Below, piece by piece: positions 1 through 8,265 of a DNA stretch of 64,000 nt. The translations under genes and the position numbers were made by a program. The stretch is taken from the NCBI RefSeq assembly GCF_004361855.1, contig NZ_SNWQ01000001.1:124001-188000 (forward strand). The letters run 5' to 3'. Source of the DNA: Kribbella caucasensis (GTDB lineage: Bacteria > Actinomycetota > Actinomycetes > Propionibacteriales > Kribbellaceae). Each line of letters opens with the position of its first letter. Within the stretch, counting starts at the first letter, position 1. The notes under the pieces are model-generated. The model was given only the letters and a program-made list of their open reading frames with translations, was not told the DNA's origin and did no database searches.

Positions 1-40
1 GTCCGGCGGCGGTGATTCGCGCTGCTGCCGGCTGAAGGAC

Positions 41-141
41 GTACCGATCGACAGGAGGTGGTCGCCTGTCAGGCTGCCTTGCTCGCGTCACGCAGGCGTA
101 ACCACCGTCCCGCGGCCCGGACACTACCTGTCGATCGGTAC
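41..141. repeat. Dispersed 101-bp palindromic element, copy A
   Basis: Begins GTACCGATCGACAGG and ends with the exact inverse, CCTGTCGATCGGTAC. The core differs from copies B (41356) and C (48150), but in reverse orientation it shares a GGT-x-ACGC block with them. It overlaps the 3' end of the aryl-AMP ligase gene, whose last residues (VPIDR) and TAG stop are read from the terminal repeat. It resembles a miniature inverted-repeat or REP-like element; it may also act as a terminator. Confidence 0.75.
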
Positions 142-1797
142 GCGTTCCTCCTCAAGCCGGGCCGCGATGTCCGTCCGCAGCGCCGACTTGTCGATCTTGC
201 CGACCTTGGTGGTCGGCAGCTCGGCACAGATCACCAGTCGTTCGGGCAACTTGTACGCGGCCACGCCCTTGTTCTCCATCGACTGGCGGACGTCGGCCAG
301 TGTGACGTCGGCGCCGGGCCGCGGTACGACATACAGGCAGACGCGTTCGCCCAGGCCCGGATCCGGCATCGCGATCGCGGCGACCTGCTGGACGCCGTCG
401 AGCATGTAGGTGAGGTTCTCGACCTCCTCGGCGGAGATCTTCTCGCCGCCGCGGTTGATCATGTCCTTGTCCCGGCCCTCGACGATCAGGTTGCCACCAG
501 CAACCAATCGGCAGATGTCACCGCTGCGGTACCAGCCGTCCGCGGTGAACGCCCGGGCGTTCTGCTGCTCGGCTTTGTAGTAGCCGCGCGGGGTGTACGG
601 CCCGCGGGTGAGCAGTGATCCGGGTTCGCCGGGCGGCACCGGGCGACCGAGCGGGTCGACCACCACGACCTCGTCGTCCGGGCACATCGGGCGGCCCTGG
701 GTGGTGACGATGATCTCGTCCGGGTCGTCCAGCCGGGTGTAGTTGAGCAGCCCCTCGGCCATCCCGAACACCTGTTGCAACGTGCAACCGAGTACCGGCT
801 TGATCTTCCGCGCGACCTCGTCCGCGAGCCTGGCACCGCCGACCTGCAGCACTCGCAGCGACGACAGGTCCCATCGGCCTTCGTCGTATGAGTCGAGCCA
901 GCGTTGTGCGACGGCGGGGACGACTGCGGTGTGCGTGACGCCTTCCTCGGCGATCGTCCGGAACGCCCGCTCGGGTTCGGGACTGGGCAGCATCACGACG
1001 CGGCCGCCCACGAGGAGTGCGCCGAGCAGCCCGGGACATGCGAGCGGGAAGTTGTGCCCGGCAGGCAGCGTCACCAGGTAGACGGTGTCCTCGTCCATAC
1101 CGGACGCCTCGCCGCTGCGCTTGGCGTTGTACGTGTAGTCGTCATGCGTCCGCGCGATCAGCTTCGGCAACCCCGTCGTCCCACCGGACAACAAGAACAC
1201 CGCCACACTCCGACTGTCCGGCTCAACCGCATCCCACCGCCCCCGGTCACTCCCACCCGAACCACCCGAGCAAAGTGCCCGTAGGTCGACGCTTGCTTTT
1301 TGCAAGTTTGGTCCGGAAACAAGAGCGTGCTGCAGCGTGGGGACCTCGCCGACCAGCCGGTGGGCGAGTTCCTGATGGTCGAAGCCGCGCAGTTCGTCCG
1401 GTACGGCGATGGCGGCCGCCTCGGCGTGTTCGGTCAGGTAGGAGAGCTCGTGATGCCGATGCCCCGGCAGCGCCATCACCGGCACGATCCCGGCGCGGAG
1501 ACACGCCAGCGTGAGGACGACGAACTCCCACCCGTTCGGCAGTTGCACGACGATCCGGTCGTCCGCCCGCAGGCCGAGCTCGACCAGCCGGGTCGCGGCC
1601 GTGTCCGCGCGCGCCACGAGTTCGGCGTAGGTGAGCCGGAGGTCGCCATCGACCAGCGCGACCTTGTCGGGGGTCCGGTCGGCCTGCTGCCAGATGTGGT
1701 GCGGCAGACTCCGGCCCTCCCAGTAGCCGGCCGCGACGTAGCGCTCGGCGTACTCGGCGGGCCAGGGCACGACGCCATCGGCGATCGGGGTGACCAT
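124..1797 (-). CDS. Aryl-AMP ligase (DhbE/salicylyl-AMP ligase type)
   Basis: Adenylate-forming enzyme of 557 residues, colinear with DhbE-type 2,3-dihydroxybenzoate/salicylate AMP ligases. Visible family motifs are the P-loop LSGGTTGLPKLIARTHDDY, the core QQVFGMAEGLLNYTRLDD and the hinge GRDKDMINRGGEKISAEEVE. It should activate an aromatic acid with ATP in the cytosol. DhbE homologues usually serve siderophores, but here the neighbours are a CoA ligase, a flavin hydroxylase and an aromatic-acid transporter, so a catabolic role like the salicylyl-AMP ligase of the Streptomyces gentisyl-CoA route fits better. I chose ATG at 1797 because GGAGGAG lies 5 nt upstream; a GTG at 1800 overlaps the preceding stop. 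The last codons come from repeat copy A. Confidence 0.85.
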   Translation of the reverse strand: MVTPIADGVVPWPAEYAERYVAAGYWEGRSLPHHIWQQADRTPDKVALVDGDLRLTYAELVARADTAATRLVELGLRADDRIVVQLPNGWEFVVLTLACLRAGIVPVMALPGHRHHELSYLTEHAEAAAIAVPDELRGFDHQELAHRLVGEVPTLQHALVSGPNLQKASVDLRALCSGGSGGSDRGRWDAVEPDSRSVAVFLLSGGTTGLPKLIARTHDDYTYNAKRSGEASGMDEDTVYLVTLPAGHNFPLACPGLLGALLVGGRVVMLPSPEPERAFRTIAEEGVTHTAVVPAVAQRWLDSYDEGRWDLSSLRVLQVGGARLADEVARKIKPVLGCTLQQVFGMAEGLLNYTRLDDPDEIIVTTQGRPMCPDDEVVVVDPLGRPVPPGEPGSLLTRGPYTPRGYYKAEQQNARAFTADGWYRSGDICRLVAGGNLIVEGRDKDMINRGGEKISAEEVENLTYMLDGVQQVAAIAMPDPGLGERVCLYVVPRPGADVTLADVRQSMENKGVAAYKLPERLVICAELPTTKVGKIDKSALRTDIAARLEEERVPIDR

Positions 1798-4097
1798 CAC
1801 ATCTCCTCCCGACCGGAGGCCCGGTCGTGGGCATCGTTGGCGGTGATCACGGCGTCCAGGGCGACGAGTCCGTCGCGGGTCAGCCGCAGGGGGTTGATCT
1901 CGATCTCGTCAACGTTCGGGGTATCGATCAGCACCTGACCGAGCGCACGTACCATGCGGGCAAGCTCGGAGCGGTCGAGCACGGGACCGTTGCGCCAGCC
2001 GTCGAGCAGCGCCCGCCCGAGCAGTTCGTCCGGCATCGACTCCGCTTCGGCCATCGACAGTGGTACGGCGCGAACCGCGACGTCGGCCAGCGCCTCGGCC
2101 GCCGCACCACCCAGTCCGACGAGCACCACCGGCCCGAAGACCGGATCGCGCCGCGCGCCGACGATGAGGTCGACGCCGGGTGCCGCCATCGCCTCCATCA
2201 GGAACCGTTGGGCGCCCGCTCGCTCGAGCTGCTCCAACGCGTCGGCCAGTTCGTCCCGGCTCTGGATCCCCAGGTGAACTCCACCGATCTCCGTCTTGTG
2301 CAGCACGCTTGCATCCAGCAACTTCACTGCAACCGGACCACCAAACTCCACCAACGCGTCGAACGCCGCATCAATGGACTCGCACCGCACCCGAGCAGGA
2401 GTACGAATCCCGAGCCCGTCGAGCACACCCTTCGCCTCATCCTCATCCCACGGCCCACCCACCAGACCCCGCGCGGGGTCCTGCGGCACCGCCGGCTGCG
2501 GGTCGTTGGGGGCTTGGGGAAGGCGGTGCGCGGTGCGGGCGTCTTCCAACCCCGCCCGGGCCTCCGCCCCCGCCGCCTCCGGCTCGCCGGGCACATAGGT
2601 ACGCCGGTGAGCGGTGCGGGCGTCTTCCGCCAGGGCGTGGACGTCGCCTTGGGTACGGCGGTGCGCGGTGCGGGCGTCATCCGCCAGGGCGTGGACGTCG
2701 CCTTGGGTACCGCGGTGCGCGGTGCGGGCGTCGTCTACGAGGGCGCGGACGGCGTTGGCTACCGCGGCCGGGCTGGTGCCGACCGCGTAGCCGCGGTCGC
2801 GAAGTCCGGCCCGGACCACGGCGACGTCCTCGCTGGAACCGCCCACGCCGACCACAGTAGGACCCGTGTCGCCGACTCGGGAGAGTTCGCTCACCAGATC
2901 GAGGTTGTCGGGCTCGGTCAACGCATAGACGGCAACCAACTCCACCGACTCGTCCGCAGCCACCGCCCCGACCACGTCGCCGAACTCGGGCCCCGGACGC
3001 CCCGTGTCGACCGGATTCTCCTGGTACGTCATCGGCGGAAGCAGTTCACCCAAGCGCTCCCGCGTCGACCCGGCCAGCATGGGAATCCGGATCTCGCCAT
3101 CGCGCAACCGATCCAGAAGCAGCAGACCAGGTCCTGCCTGAGCGGTCACGATCCCCACGCCAGGATCCGCGGACGGAGGCAGCCGTACGGTCGACAGCGC
3201 CCCGACGGCGTCGACCAGTTGACGCTCGTCATCGACCAGTACGGCACCCGCCTGCCGCAGCACCCCACGGGTCGTTCGCCAGGAGGTCGCGAGCGAACCG
3301 GTGTGGGAGCGGGCGAAGTCGCCCACATCGTTGCGGCCGACAACCAGTGCGACCACCGGGATTCGTACGGACAACCGCGCTACCGAATCAGCCAGCCGCG
3401 AACCATCGGCGACCGACTCGACGTGCAGCGCGACCGCCGTCGTGTCCGCGTGATCCAGCAGGTGATCCAAGATCTCCGCGGTACCGAGGTCGACGCTGTT
3501 GCCGAGGCCGACCGCGATACTCACGCCGTACCCGGCTTCGGCGAGCAGGAACGACACCGCATGGTTGACGCCCCCACTGGCCGCGACGACCGCGACCCCA
3601 CCGGCAGGCACCTGGGCAGCACTCGGTACGAAACTTGCAGTCAGCTTGCTTTTTGGAACCAGGAAGCCAGACGTGTTCGGTCCGAGCAGCCGGATGCCGT
3701 ACCGCTCGACCACATCGGCCAATGCCTGTTGGTGATCCTCATGACCGGACTCGGCGAATCCACCCGCGCAAACCAACGCTGCAGTCGCCCCGGCCTTGGC
3801 TGCCTCGGCGACCGCATCCGCACAGGCCGGCGCCGGCACGCACACCACGGCAAGGTCGATCGGCGCACCAAGTACGTCGACCGCCTCCGCCACGGACCCA
3901 TGCATCCCGGGATCGCGCGAGTTCACCAGCGCGAGCGGCCCGCCGTACGACGAGAGCGAGCGGGCCATCACCGACCCGAGCTTCACCGGATTCCGCGACG
4001 CCCCGATCACCGCAATCCCCCGCGGCGCAAACAACCCACCGAGACCCGTCATCCGCTCCACCCCACCAAATCCGCGCTGCGCCTCGAGACCCGTCAT
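1797..4097 (-). CDS. NDP-forming acyl-CoA ligase-like protein
   Basis: 766 residues with the acetyl-CoA synthetase (ADP-forming) fold: N-terminal CoA-binding Rossmann domain (GIAVIGASRNPVKLG), succinyl-CoA-ligase-like domain with the phospho-His motif ARSHTGSLAT, then a C-terminal ATP-grasp domain (GPVAVKLLDASVLHKTEIGG). Placed between an aryl-AMP ligase and an aromatic hydroxylase, it probably makes or exchanges the aryl-CoA thioester. The linker before the ATP-grasp domain carries tandem DDARTAHR repeats. ATG at 4097 overlaps the upstream stop (ATGA); a second Met, 15 codons later, sits in a 45-bp duplication of the start region. Substrate is inferred from context only. Confidence 0.8.
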   Translation of the reverse strand: MTGLEAQRGFGGVERMTGLGGLFAPRGIAVIGASRNPVKLGSVMARSLSSYGGPLALVNSRDPGMHGSVAEAVDVLGAPIDLAVVCVPAPACADAVAEAAKAGATAALVCAGGFAESGHEDHQQALADVVERYGIRLLGPNTSGFLVPKSKLTASFVPSAAQVPAGGVAVVAASGGVNHAVSFLLAEAGYGVSIAVGLGNSVDLGTAEILDHLLDHADTTAVALHVESVADGSRLADSVARLSVRIPVVALVVGRNDVGDFARSHTGSLATSWRTTRGVLRQAGAVLVDDERQLVDAVGALSTVRLPPSADPGVGIVTAQAGPGLLLLDRLRDGEIRIPMLAGSTRERLGELLPPMTYQENPVDTGRPGPEFGDVVGAVAADESVELVAVYALTEPDNLDLVSELSRVGDTGPTVVGVGGSSEDVAVVRAGLRDRGYAVGTSPAAVANAVRALVDDARTAHRGTQGDVHALADDARTAHRRTQGDVHALAEDARTAHRRTYVPGEPEAAGAEARAGLEDARTAHRLPQAPNDPQPAVPQDPARGLVGGPWDEDEAKGVLDGLGIRTPARVRCESIDAAFDALVEFGGPVAVKLLDASVLHKTEIGGVHLGIQSRDELADALEQLERAGAQRFLMEAMAAPGVDLIVGARRDPVFGPVVLVGLGGAAAEALADVAVRAVPLSMAEAESMPDELLGRALLDGWRNGPVLDRSELARMVRALGQVLIDTPNVDEIEINPLRLTRDGLVALDAVITANDAHDRASGREEM
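2523..2740 (-). repeat. In-gene 54-bp tandem repeat encoding a DDARTAHR linker
   Basis: Two near-identical 54-bp units (about 2605-2658 and 2659-2712) plus diverged flanking copies encode DDARTAHR(G/R)TQGDVHALA blocks in the interdomain linker of the acyl-CoA ligase. The 18-codon period keeps the frame. The motif recurs four to five times between residues of about 450 and 530. Confidence 0.85.
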
Positions 4098-4104
4098 CCG
4101 CTCC
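4041..4104 (-). repeat. 45-bp-spaced duplication of a translation start
   Basis: The 19-bp string GAGACCCGTCATCCGCTCC occurs at 4041-4059 and again at 4086-4104. On the coding strand each copy contains an in-frame ATG followed by Thr-Gly-Leu, giving the acyl-CoA ligase two possible starts 15 codons apart. Confidence 0.8.
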
Positions 4105-5695
4105 GCCCATCCAGGTCGGCGCCACCGGACAGACCGCCGGTCCGCCCCACCAGATCGGCGCGGCCGGACAGGACCAGGGTTTCGGCCTGGTCGAGGTCGA
4201 GATCGTCGTCGATCACCAGCGCCGACGTACCGGTCGCGAGCCGCGCCTCCTCCGCCAGCAACGTGCGCGTCAGCCGCGACCCACCATGGACGCCAACCAG
4301 AGCGGGACCAGCCGTCACACCCGCGTTCAGCGACGCCAACGCACCAGGCAACTCCGCTTCGGTCTGAGGTGCCTCCAACCACAGACCCCACGACCGCGCG
4401 CCCATCCCCTCCCGCGGCTCGGCAACCAGCGGAACCCCGCCAACTACCGCACCGTCGTCAGTCAGCGACACCTGCACCAGCCGCCCCGGCACCGCAACCC
4501 CACCGAACCGGAACGGCGTGCGCAACGGCCCACTCCCCTCCGCGGCAACCCACGCGGCACGAGTCCGCTCGACAAACCCGGGATCGCGCCGCGCCAGCTT
4601 CCCGCCGCTGATACTCCGGGTCAGGAAGTGAAACGCGAACTGCCAAGGCTCCAACGTGTCGTGGTACCGACCGAAGTGCTCCCACCAGGACAGACTCGGC
4701 CGCGCCGACCCCTGGATCTTCTCCACCGAAGGCCGCGCCGATTCCTCGTACGCCGTGAGCGCGGCACCGAGATCGTCCGGATGAGCAACCAATGCGGCGG
4801 CCAACGCGACCGCATCCTCCATCGCCATCTTCGTCCCCGAGCCGACCGAGAAGTGCGCGGTGTGGGCGGCATCCCCGAGCAGGACGACGTTGCCGGCGGA
4901 CCAACTCCCGGTCCGTCTGGTCCGGAAGTTTCCCCAGCGCGAGTTGTTCACCAGCAGGGGATGCCCGTCGATCTGCTCGGCGAACAGCTTCTCCAGGTAC
5001 TCCTTCGACTTCAGGTCGCTCGGCCCCGGCGGCTGGGCCACATCGAATTCGTCCAGCCGGGCCGCCCGCCATGAGTTCTGGTCCGTCTCCACGATGAACG
5101 TGCTCACGTCAGGGCTGATCGGATACCCGTGCACCGCGAACACCCCGTCCGGCCCGCGCTCGTGGACGAAGGTGAGCCCGTCGAACGCGTACGTCGTACC
5201 GAACCAGATGAACTTCGCCGTGGCGGTCTCCGCACTCGGTCCGAGCGCGCCCGCCAGCCGCTCCCGGATCCGCGAGTTCGCGCCGTCTGCGGCGACCACC
5301 AGGTCGTAGTCCCGCAGATCGTCGAGCTCGACCTCGCTTTCGAATCGCAAGTCCACTCCGACTTGTGAAGCGCGCTCCTGCAACACCCCAAGCAACGTCT
5401 TGCGGGCTATCGCCGCCATCCCGTTGCCGCCGCAGCGATACCGCTCACCCTTGAGCCGGACCTCGATCGCGTCCCAGTGCATGCCGTGCTCGCTCAGCGC
5501 GTCCCGGACCACGGGGTCCGCCGCGTGGATGGCGGCCAGCGTGGCGTCCGAGAAGACCACGCCGAAGCCGAAAGTGTCGTCCGCACGATTCCGTTCGAAC
5601 ACGGTCACCTCGGCCGACGGGTTCCCCGCCTTCACCAGAGTGGCGAGGAACAGGCCGCCGGGTCCGCCACCTACACAGGCGATCCTCATCGTCAT
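4094..5695 (-). CDS. FAD monooxygenase, salicylyl/anthraniloyl-CoA hydroxylase type
   Basis: 533 residues. N-terminal FAD-binding GxGxxG (CVGGGPGGLFLATL), central DG motif (VVAADGANSRIRERL) and GD motif (VVLLGDAAHTAHFSVGSGTK) define a group A flavoprotein hydroxylase. The GSGTKMAMEDA segment and overall form match salicylyl-CoA 5-hydroxylase and the N-terminal half of 2-aminobenzoyl-CoA monooxygenase. Together with the two ligases downstream it would hydroxylate an aryl-CoA, for example salicylyl-CoA to gentisyl-CoA. The last 150 residues resemble the NADH:flavin-oxidoreductase-like tail less clearly. Its stop overlaps the next start by 4 nt, so the genes are translationally coupled. Exact substrate is inferred. 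Confidence 0.8.
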   Translation of the reverse strand: MTMRIACVGGGPGGLFLATLVKAGNPSAEVTVFERNRADDTFGFGVVFSDATLAAIHAADPVVRDALSEHGMHWDAIEVRLKGERYRCGGNGMAAIARKTLLGVLQERASQVGVDLRFESEVELDDLRDYDLVVAADGANSRIRERLAGALGPSAETATAKFIWFGTTYAFDGLTFVHERGPDGVFAVHGYPISPDVSTFIVETDQNSWRAARLDEFDVAQPPGPSDLKSKEYLEKLFAEQIDGHPLLVNNSRWGNFRTRRTGSWSAGNVVLLGDAAHTAHFSVGSGTKMAMEDAVALAAALVAHPDDLGAALTAYEESARPSVEKIQGSARPSLSWWEHFGRYHDTLEPWQFAFHFLTRSISGGKLARRDPGFVERTRAAWVAAEGSGPLRTPFRFGGVAVPGRLVQVSLTDDGAVVGGVPLVAEPREGMGARSWGLWLEAPQTEAELPGALASLNAGVTAGPALVGVHGGSRLTRTLLAEEARLATGTSALVIDDDLDLDQAETLVLSGRADLVGRTGGLSGGADLDGRSG

Positions 5696-5730
5696 GTCGA
5701 TCCTTCGTCAGGCTTGGGTGATCTGGAGGC

Positions 5731-7056
5731 TCAGGCTTGGGTCGTCTGGGGAGTGGTACCCAGAACGGGCTCGGGGCGTGGTTCACGGTTGGTCCGGGGC
5801 ACCGCTGCGATCACCAGGGCACCGAGGACGGCGGGGACTGCGAAGCCGTAGAAGTTCCAGTCGAGACTGAGTTCGGAGTCGAGCACCCAGCCACCGAACA
5901 GCGGACCGACGATCGCGCCGAGCCGGCCGACCCCCAGCGACCAGCCGAGGGCGGTGGCACGACTGCTCGCCGGGTAGTGCGTCGCGACATATCCGTTGAC
6001 CAGGATCTGCGTTCCGACTGTACCGAGACCGGCGACCGCGATCAGCAGATACAGAGCGAACGCAGCCGGGCTGGCGCTGAGCAGGTAGATCGACACCGCG
6101 GCCAACGCGAAGGCCGTGGTGGTGACGACCTTGGAGCCGATCCGGTCGGCCACCGTCGACGCCACCAGGGCACCGACGATCGCGCCGACGTTCAGCACCA
6201 GGAGGAACCTCAGCGACGACCCCAACGGATAGCCGGCCTGACGCATGATCTGCGGCAGCCAGGTGTTCAGGCCATAGACGAGCAACAGGCCGAAGAAGCT
6301 CGCCACCCCGAACAGAATCGTCGCGGCCAGGTGGTTCTTGCCGAAAAGCAGGGCCAACGCACTCCATTTGCTGCTCTTCTCCAGCGCGACCGGTTCAGGC
6401 CGTACGCCGTACTTCGCGGCCAGTGTCGCGGCTTCGTCATGCCGGCCACGAGCCTGCAGGAAGCTCACCGACTCGGGCAGGAACTTCAGGGCGAGCGGCA
6501 GTACGAGGACGAGCGGCGCCATCCCGATCCAGAACATGATCCGGAAGCCGTTGGTCGGGACCAGGTTGATCGCCAGCACCGCGGCCAGCACGCCGCCGAG
6601 CGAGAACCCGGAGAACATCAGCGCGTTGTTGAAGTTCCGGCGGTGTGGCGGCGCGTACTCGACGGTGAGGGCGATCGCCGTCGGGACCACACCGCCGAGG
6701 CCGAGACCGGTGACGAACCGGAGGATGCCGAACACCTCGGCACTCGGCGCCATCGCGGTCGCTCCCATCGCGAGTGAGAACCAGATGATGCTGGCAACCA
6801 TGATCTTGCGCCGCCCGACGATGTCGGTGAGCGCGCCGACGCACAACGTCCCGATCACCATCCCGGTCAGCGCATAACTGCCGATCGCACCGGCCTGACC
6901 GGGAGTGAGGTCCCATTCAGGGTACTGCAGCAACGACGGCACCACTGCGCCGTACACGATCAGGTCGTAACCGTCGAAGACGATCGTGACAAAACAGATG
7001 GCCACCACCCACAGGCCGGTACGGGCGCCGGTGGTGGCATTGGACGGACTGGACAT
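5731..7056 (-). CDS. MFS aromatic acid:H+ symporter (AAHS family)
   Basis: 441 residues, twelve predicted membrane segments. The DGYDLIVYGAVVPSL motif in helix 1 and GRRKIMV in the loop between helices 2 and 3 are typical of BenK/PcaK-type aromatic acid transporters. It leads the operon, with the hydroxylase 35 nt downstream, and presumably imports the aromatic substrate. An inverted-repeat operator candidate sits 67-85 nt upstream of the start, overlapping a TTGACG -35-like hexamer. Confidence 0.85.
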   Translation of the reverse strand: MSSPSNATTGARTGLWVVAICFVTIVFDGYDLIVYGAVVPSLLQYPEWDLTPGQAGAIGSYALTGMVIGTLCVGALTDIVGRRKIMVASIIWFSLAMGATAMAPSAEVFGILRFVTGLGLGGVVPTAIALTVEYAPPHRRNFNNALMFSGFSLGGVLAAVLAINLVPTNGFRIMFWIGMAPLVLVLPLALKFLPESVSFLQARGRHDEAATLAAKYGVRPEPVALEKSSKWSALALLFGKNHLAATILFGVASFFGLLLVYGLNTWLPQIMRQAGYPLGSSLRFLLVLNVGAIVGALVASTVADRIGSKVVTTTAFALAAVSIYLLSASPAAFALYLLIAVAGLGTVGTQILVNGYVATHYPASSRATALGWSLGVGRLGAIVGPLFGGWVLDSELSLDWNFYGFAVPAVLGALVIAAVPRTNREPRPEPVLGTTPQTTQA

Positions 7057-7122
7057 CTGGGCCCTCGATTCCTGCCGGGCGAAACGTGGATGTCACAGAA
7101 GCTAGGACTAAACCGCGACGAC

Positions 7123-7141
7123 CGTCAAGAGTTTGACACAT
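7123..7141 (-). promoter_or_regulatory. Operator candidate upstream of the aromatic operon
   Basis: On the minus strand the block reads ATGTGTCAAACTCTTGACG and contains the perfect inverted repeat GTCAA-N4-TTGAC. A 19-nt block with 17 matches lies at 8138-8156 in the same orientation relative to its downstream gene. The right half doubles as a -35-like TTGACG, so a bound repressor would block the promoter. PaaX, encoded between the two sites, is the likely binder. Confidence 0.6.
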
Positions 7142-7293
7142 GTAAGCTGTTATCAGAGGCCGGGAAAACCCCTACCGTGGAGGAGGCCGACGTTGTCAGC
7201 CAGGGACCAGCGTCACCCACATGACGTCCGCGAGGCCGGTGTGATGCGAAAATGAGCACGCCGACCCGCTGGGACCGAATCCGAGGAGACGCC

Positions 7294-8106
7294 ATGAAGC
7301 CACGGTCGATCGTCTTCGACCTCTTCGGCGACTACATCCGCTACCGCGGCGGCGAGGTGCGGTTGCGCACCCTCACCGCACTGCTGGACTGCTTCGACAT
7401 CGGCGAGAGCACCGTCCGCGTGGTGATGGCCCGGTTGCGCCGGGAGGGCTGGTTCGACACCCGACGGGACGGGCGGGAGACGGTCTACGCGCTGAACGAT
7501 CGCAGCTGGCGACTCCTCGACGAAGGCCGGACCAGGATCTTCGAACGCTCCCGCGACCCGTGGAACCGGCAGTGGTCGATGGTGATCTACTCCGTTCCGG
7601 AGAGCGAACGCGCGCTTCGCGAGGAACTCCGCAAGGAGCTCGCCTGGCTGGGTTTCGGCCCGCTGGCATCGTCGACCTGGGTGAGCCCGCACGACCGGCT
7701 GACCGAGGTGCAGGAGCATTTCGCGGACCAGCCCGCAATCCAGCTGGACCTGTTGCAGTGTTCGTCATCCGGCCTGTCCCGCGACCGCGAGATGGCCGCG
7801 CGCTGCTGGGATCTCGGCTCGCTCGACGCCGACTACGCCGAGCTGCTCCGCTCGTACCGGCCGCGGATGAAGGCCTATCGGGCCGGGAGTGTGCCGGCCC
7901 AGCAGGCGCTCGTCGAGCGGATGCAACTCGTGCACGACTACCGGATGTTCCCGTTCCGCGATCCCGATCTGCCTGAGGAACTGCTGCCGGCGGGCTGGCA
8001 CGGCCGCGAGGCGCACGAGCTGTTCCTGCAGGCCCACGAGGCATTGAAGGAACCCGCCGACCGGTTCTTCAGCGAGGTCACCGCGAGCGCCGAGCGGGTT
8101 GCCTGA
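7294..8106 (+). CDS. PaaX-family transcriptional repressor
   Basis: 270 residues: N-terminal winged helix (residues about 10-70, with GESTVRVVMARLRREGW as recognition region), a central PaaX domain (WSMVIYSVPESER) and the C-terminal PaaX domain (MQLVHDYRMFPFRDPDLP). PaaX proteins are repressors released by aryl-CoA esters, which fits an operon that makes such thioesters. It is divergent from the transporter-led operon. I chose ATG at 7294, preceded by GAGGAGA; an upstream in-frame ATG at 7252 has a poor ribosome site. Confidence 0.85.
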   Translation: MKPRSIVFDLFGDYIRYRGGEVRLRTLTALLDCFDIGESTVRVVMARLRREGWFDTRRDGRETVYALNDRSWRLLDEGRTRIFERSRDPWNRQWSMVIYSVPESERALREELRKELAWLGFGPLASSTWVSPHDRLTEVQEHFADQPAIQLDLLQCSSSGLSRDREMAARCWDLGSLDADYAELLRSYRPRMKAYRAGSVPAQQALVERMQLVHDYRMFPFRDPDLPEELLPAGWHGREAHELFLQAHEALKEPADRFFSEVTASAERVA

Positions 8107-8137
8107 CCACTCAGCCAAACCGACTCGCCGCGCTTTA

Positions 8138-8156
8138 ATGTGTCAGATTCTTGACG
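8138..8156 (+). promoter_or_regulatory. Second copy of the operator block, upstream of the secreted hydrolase
   Basis: ATGTGTCAGATTCTTGACG, matching the block at 7123-7141 in 17 of 19 positions. The inverted repeat is GTCAG-N4-TTGAC with one mismatch. It lies 110 nt upstream of the hydrolase start, suggesting that this gene joins the PaaX regulon. Confidence 0.55.
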
Positions 8157-8265
8157 AGCGGCGTACAAATGGCGTTCAATCCAGAGGCTCGTAACGCTCG
8201 TGCGCTCGCCGGCCCCGGTCGCACGTGCGGCTGACTCGACCACGTGCTCTCTGGAGGCACAGCCG

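Noticed and set aside
1827..4367. 846-codon open frame on the plus strand opposite the acyl-CoA ligase
   Set aside because: Composition is Arg/Pro/His-rich with no domain; it mirrors the high third-position G+C of the real gene on the minus strand.
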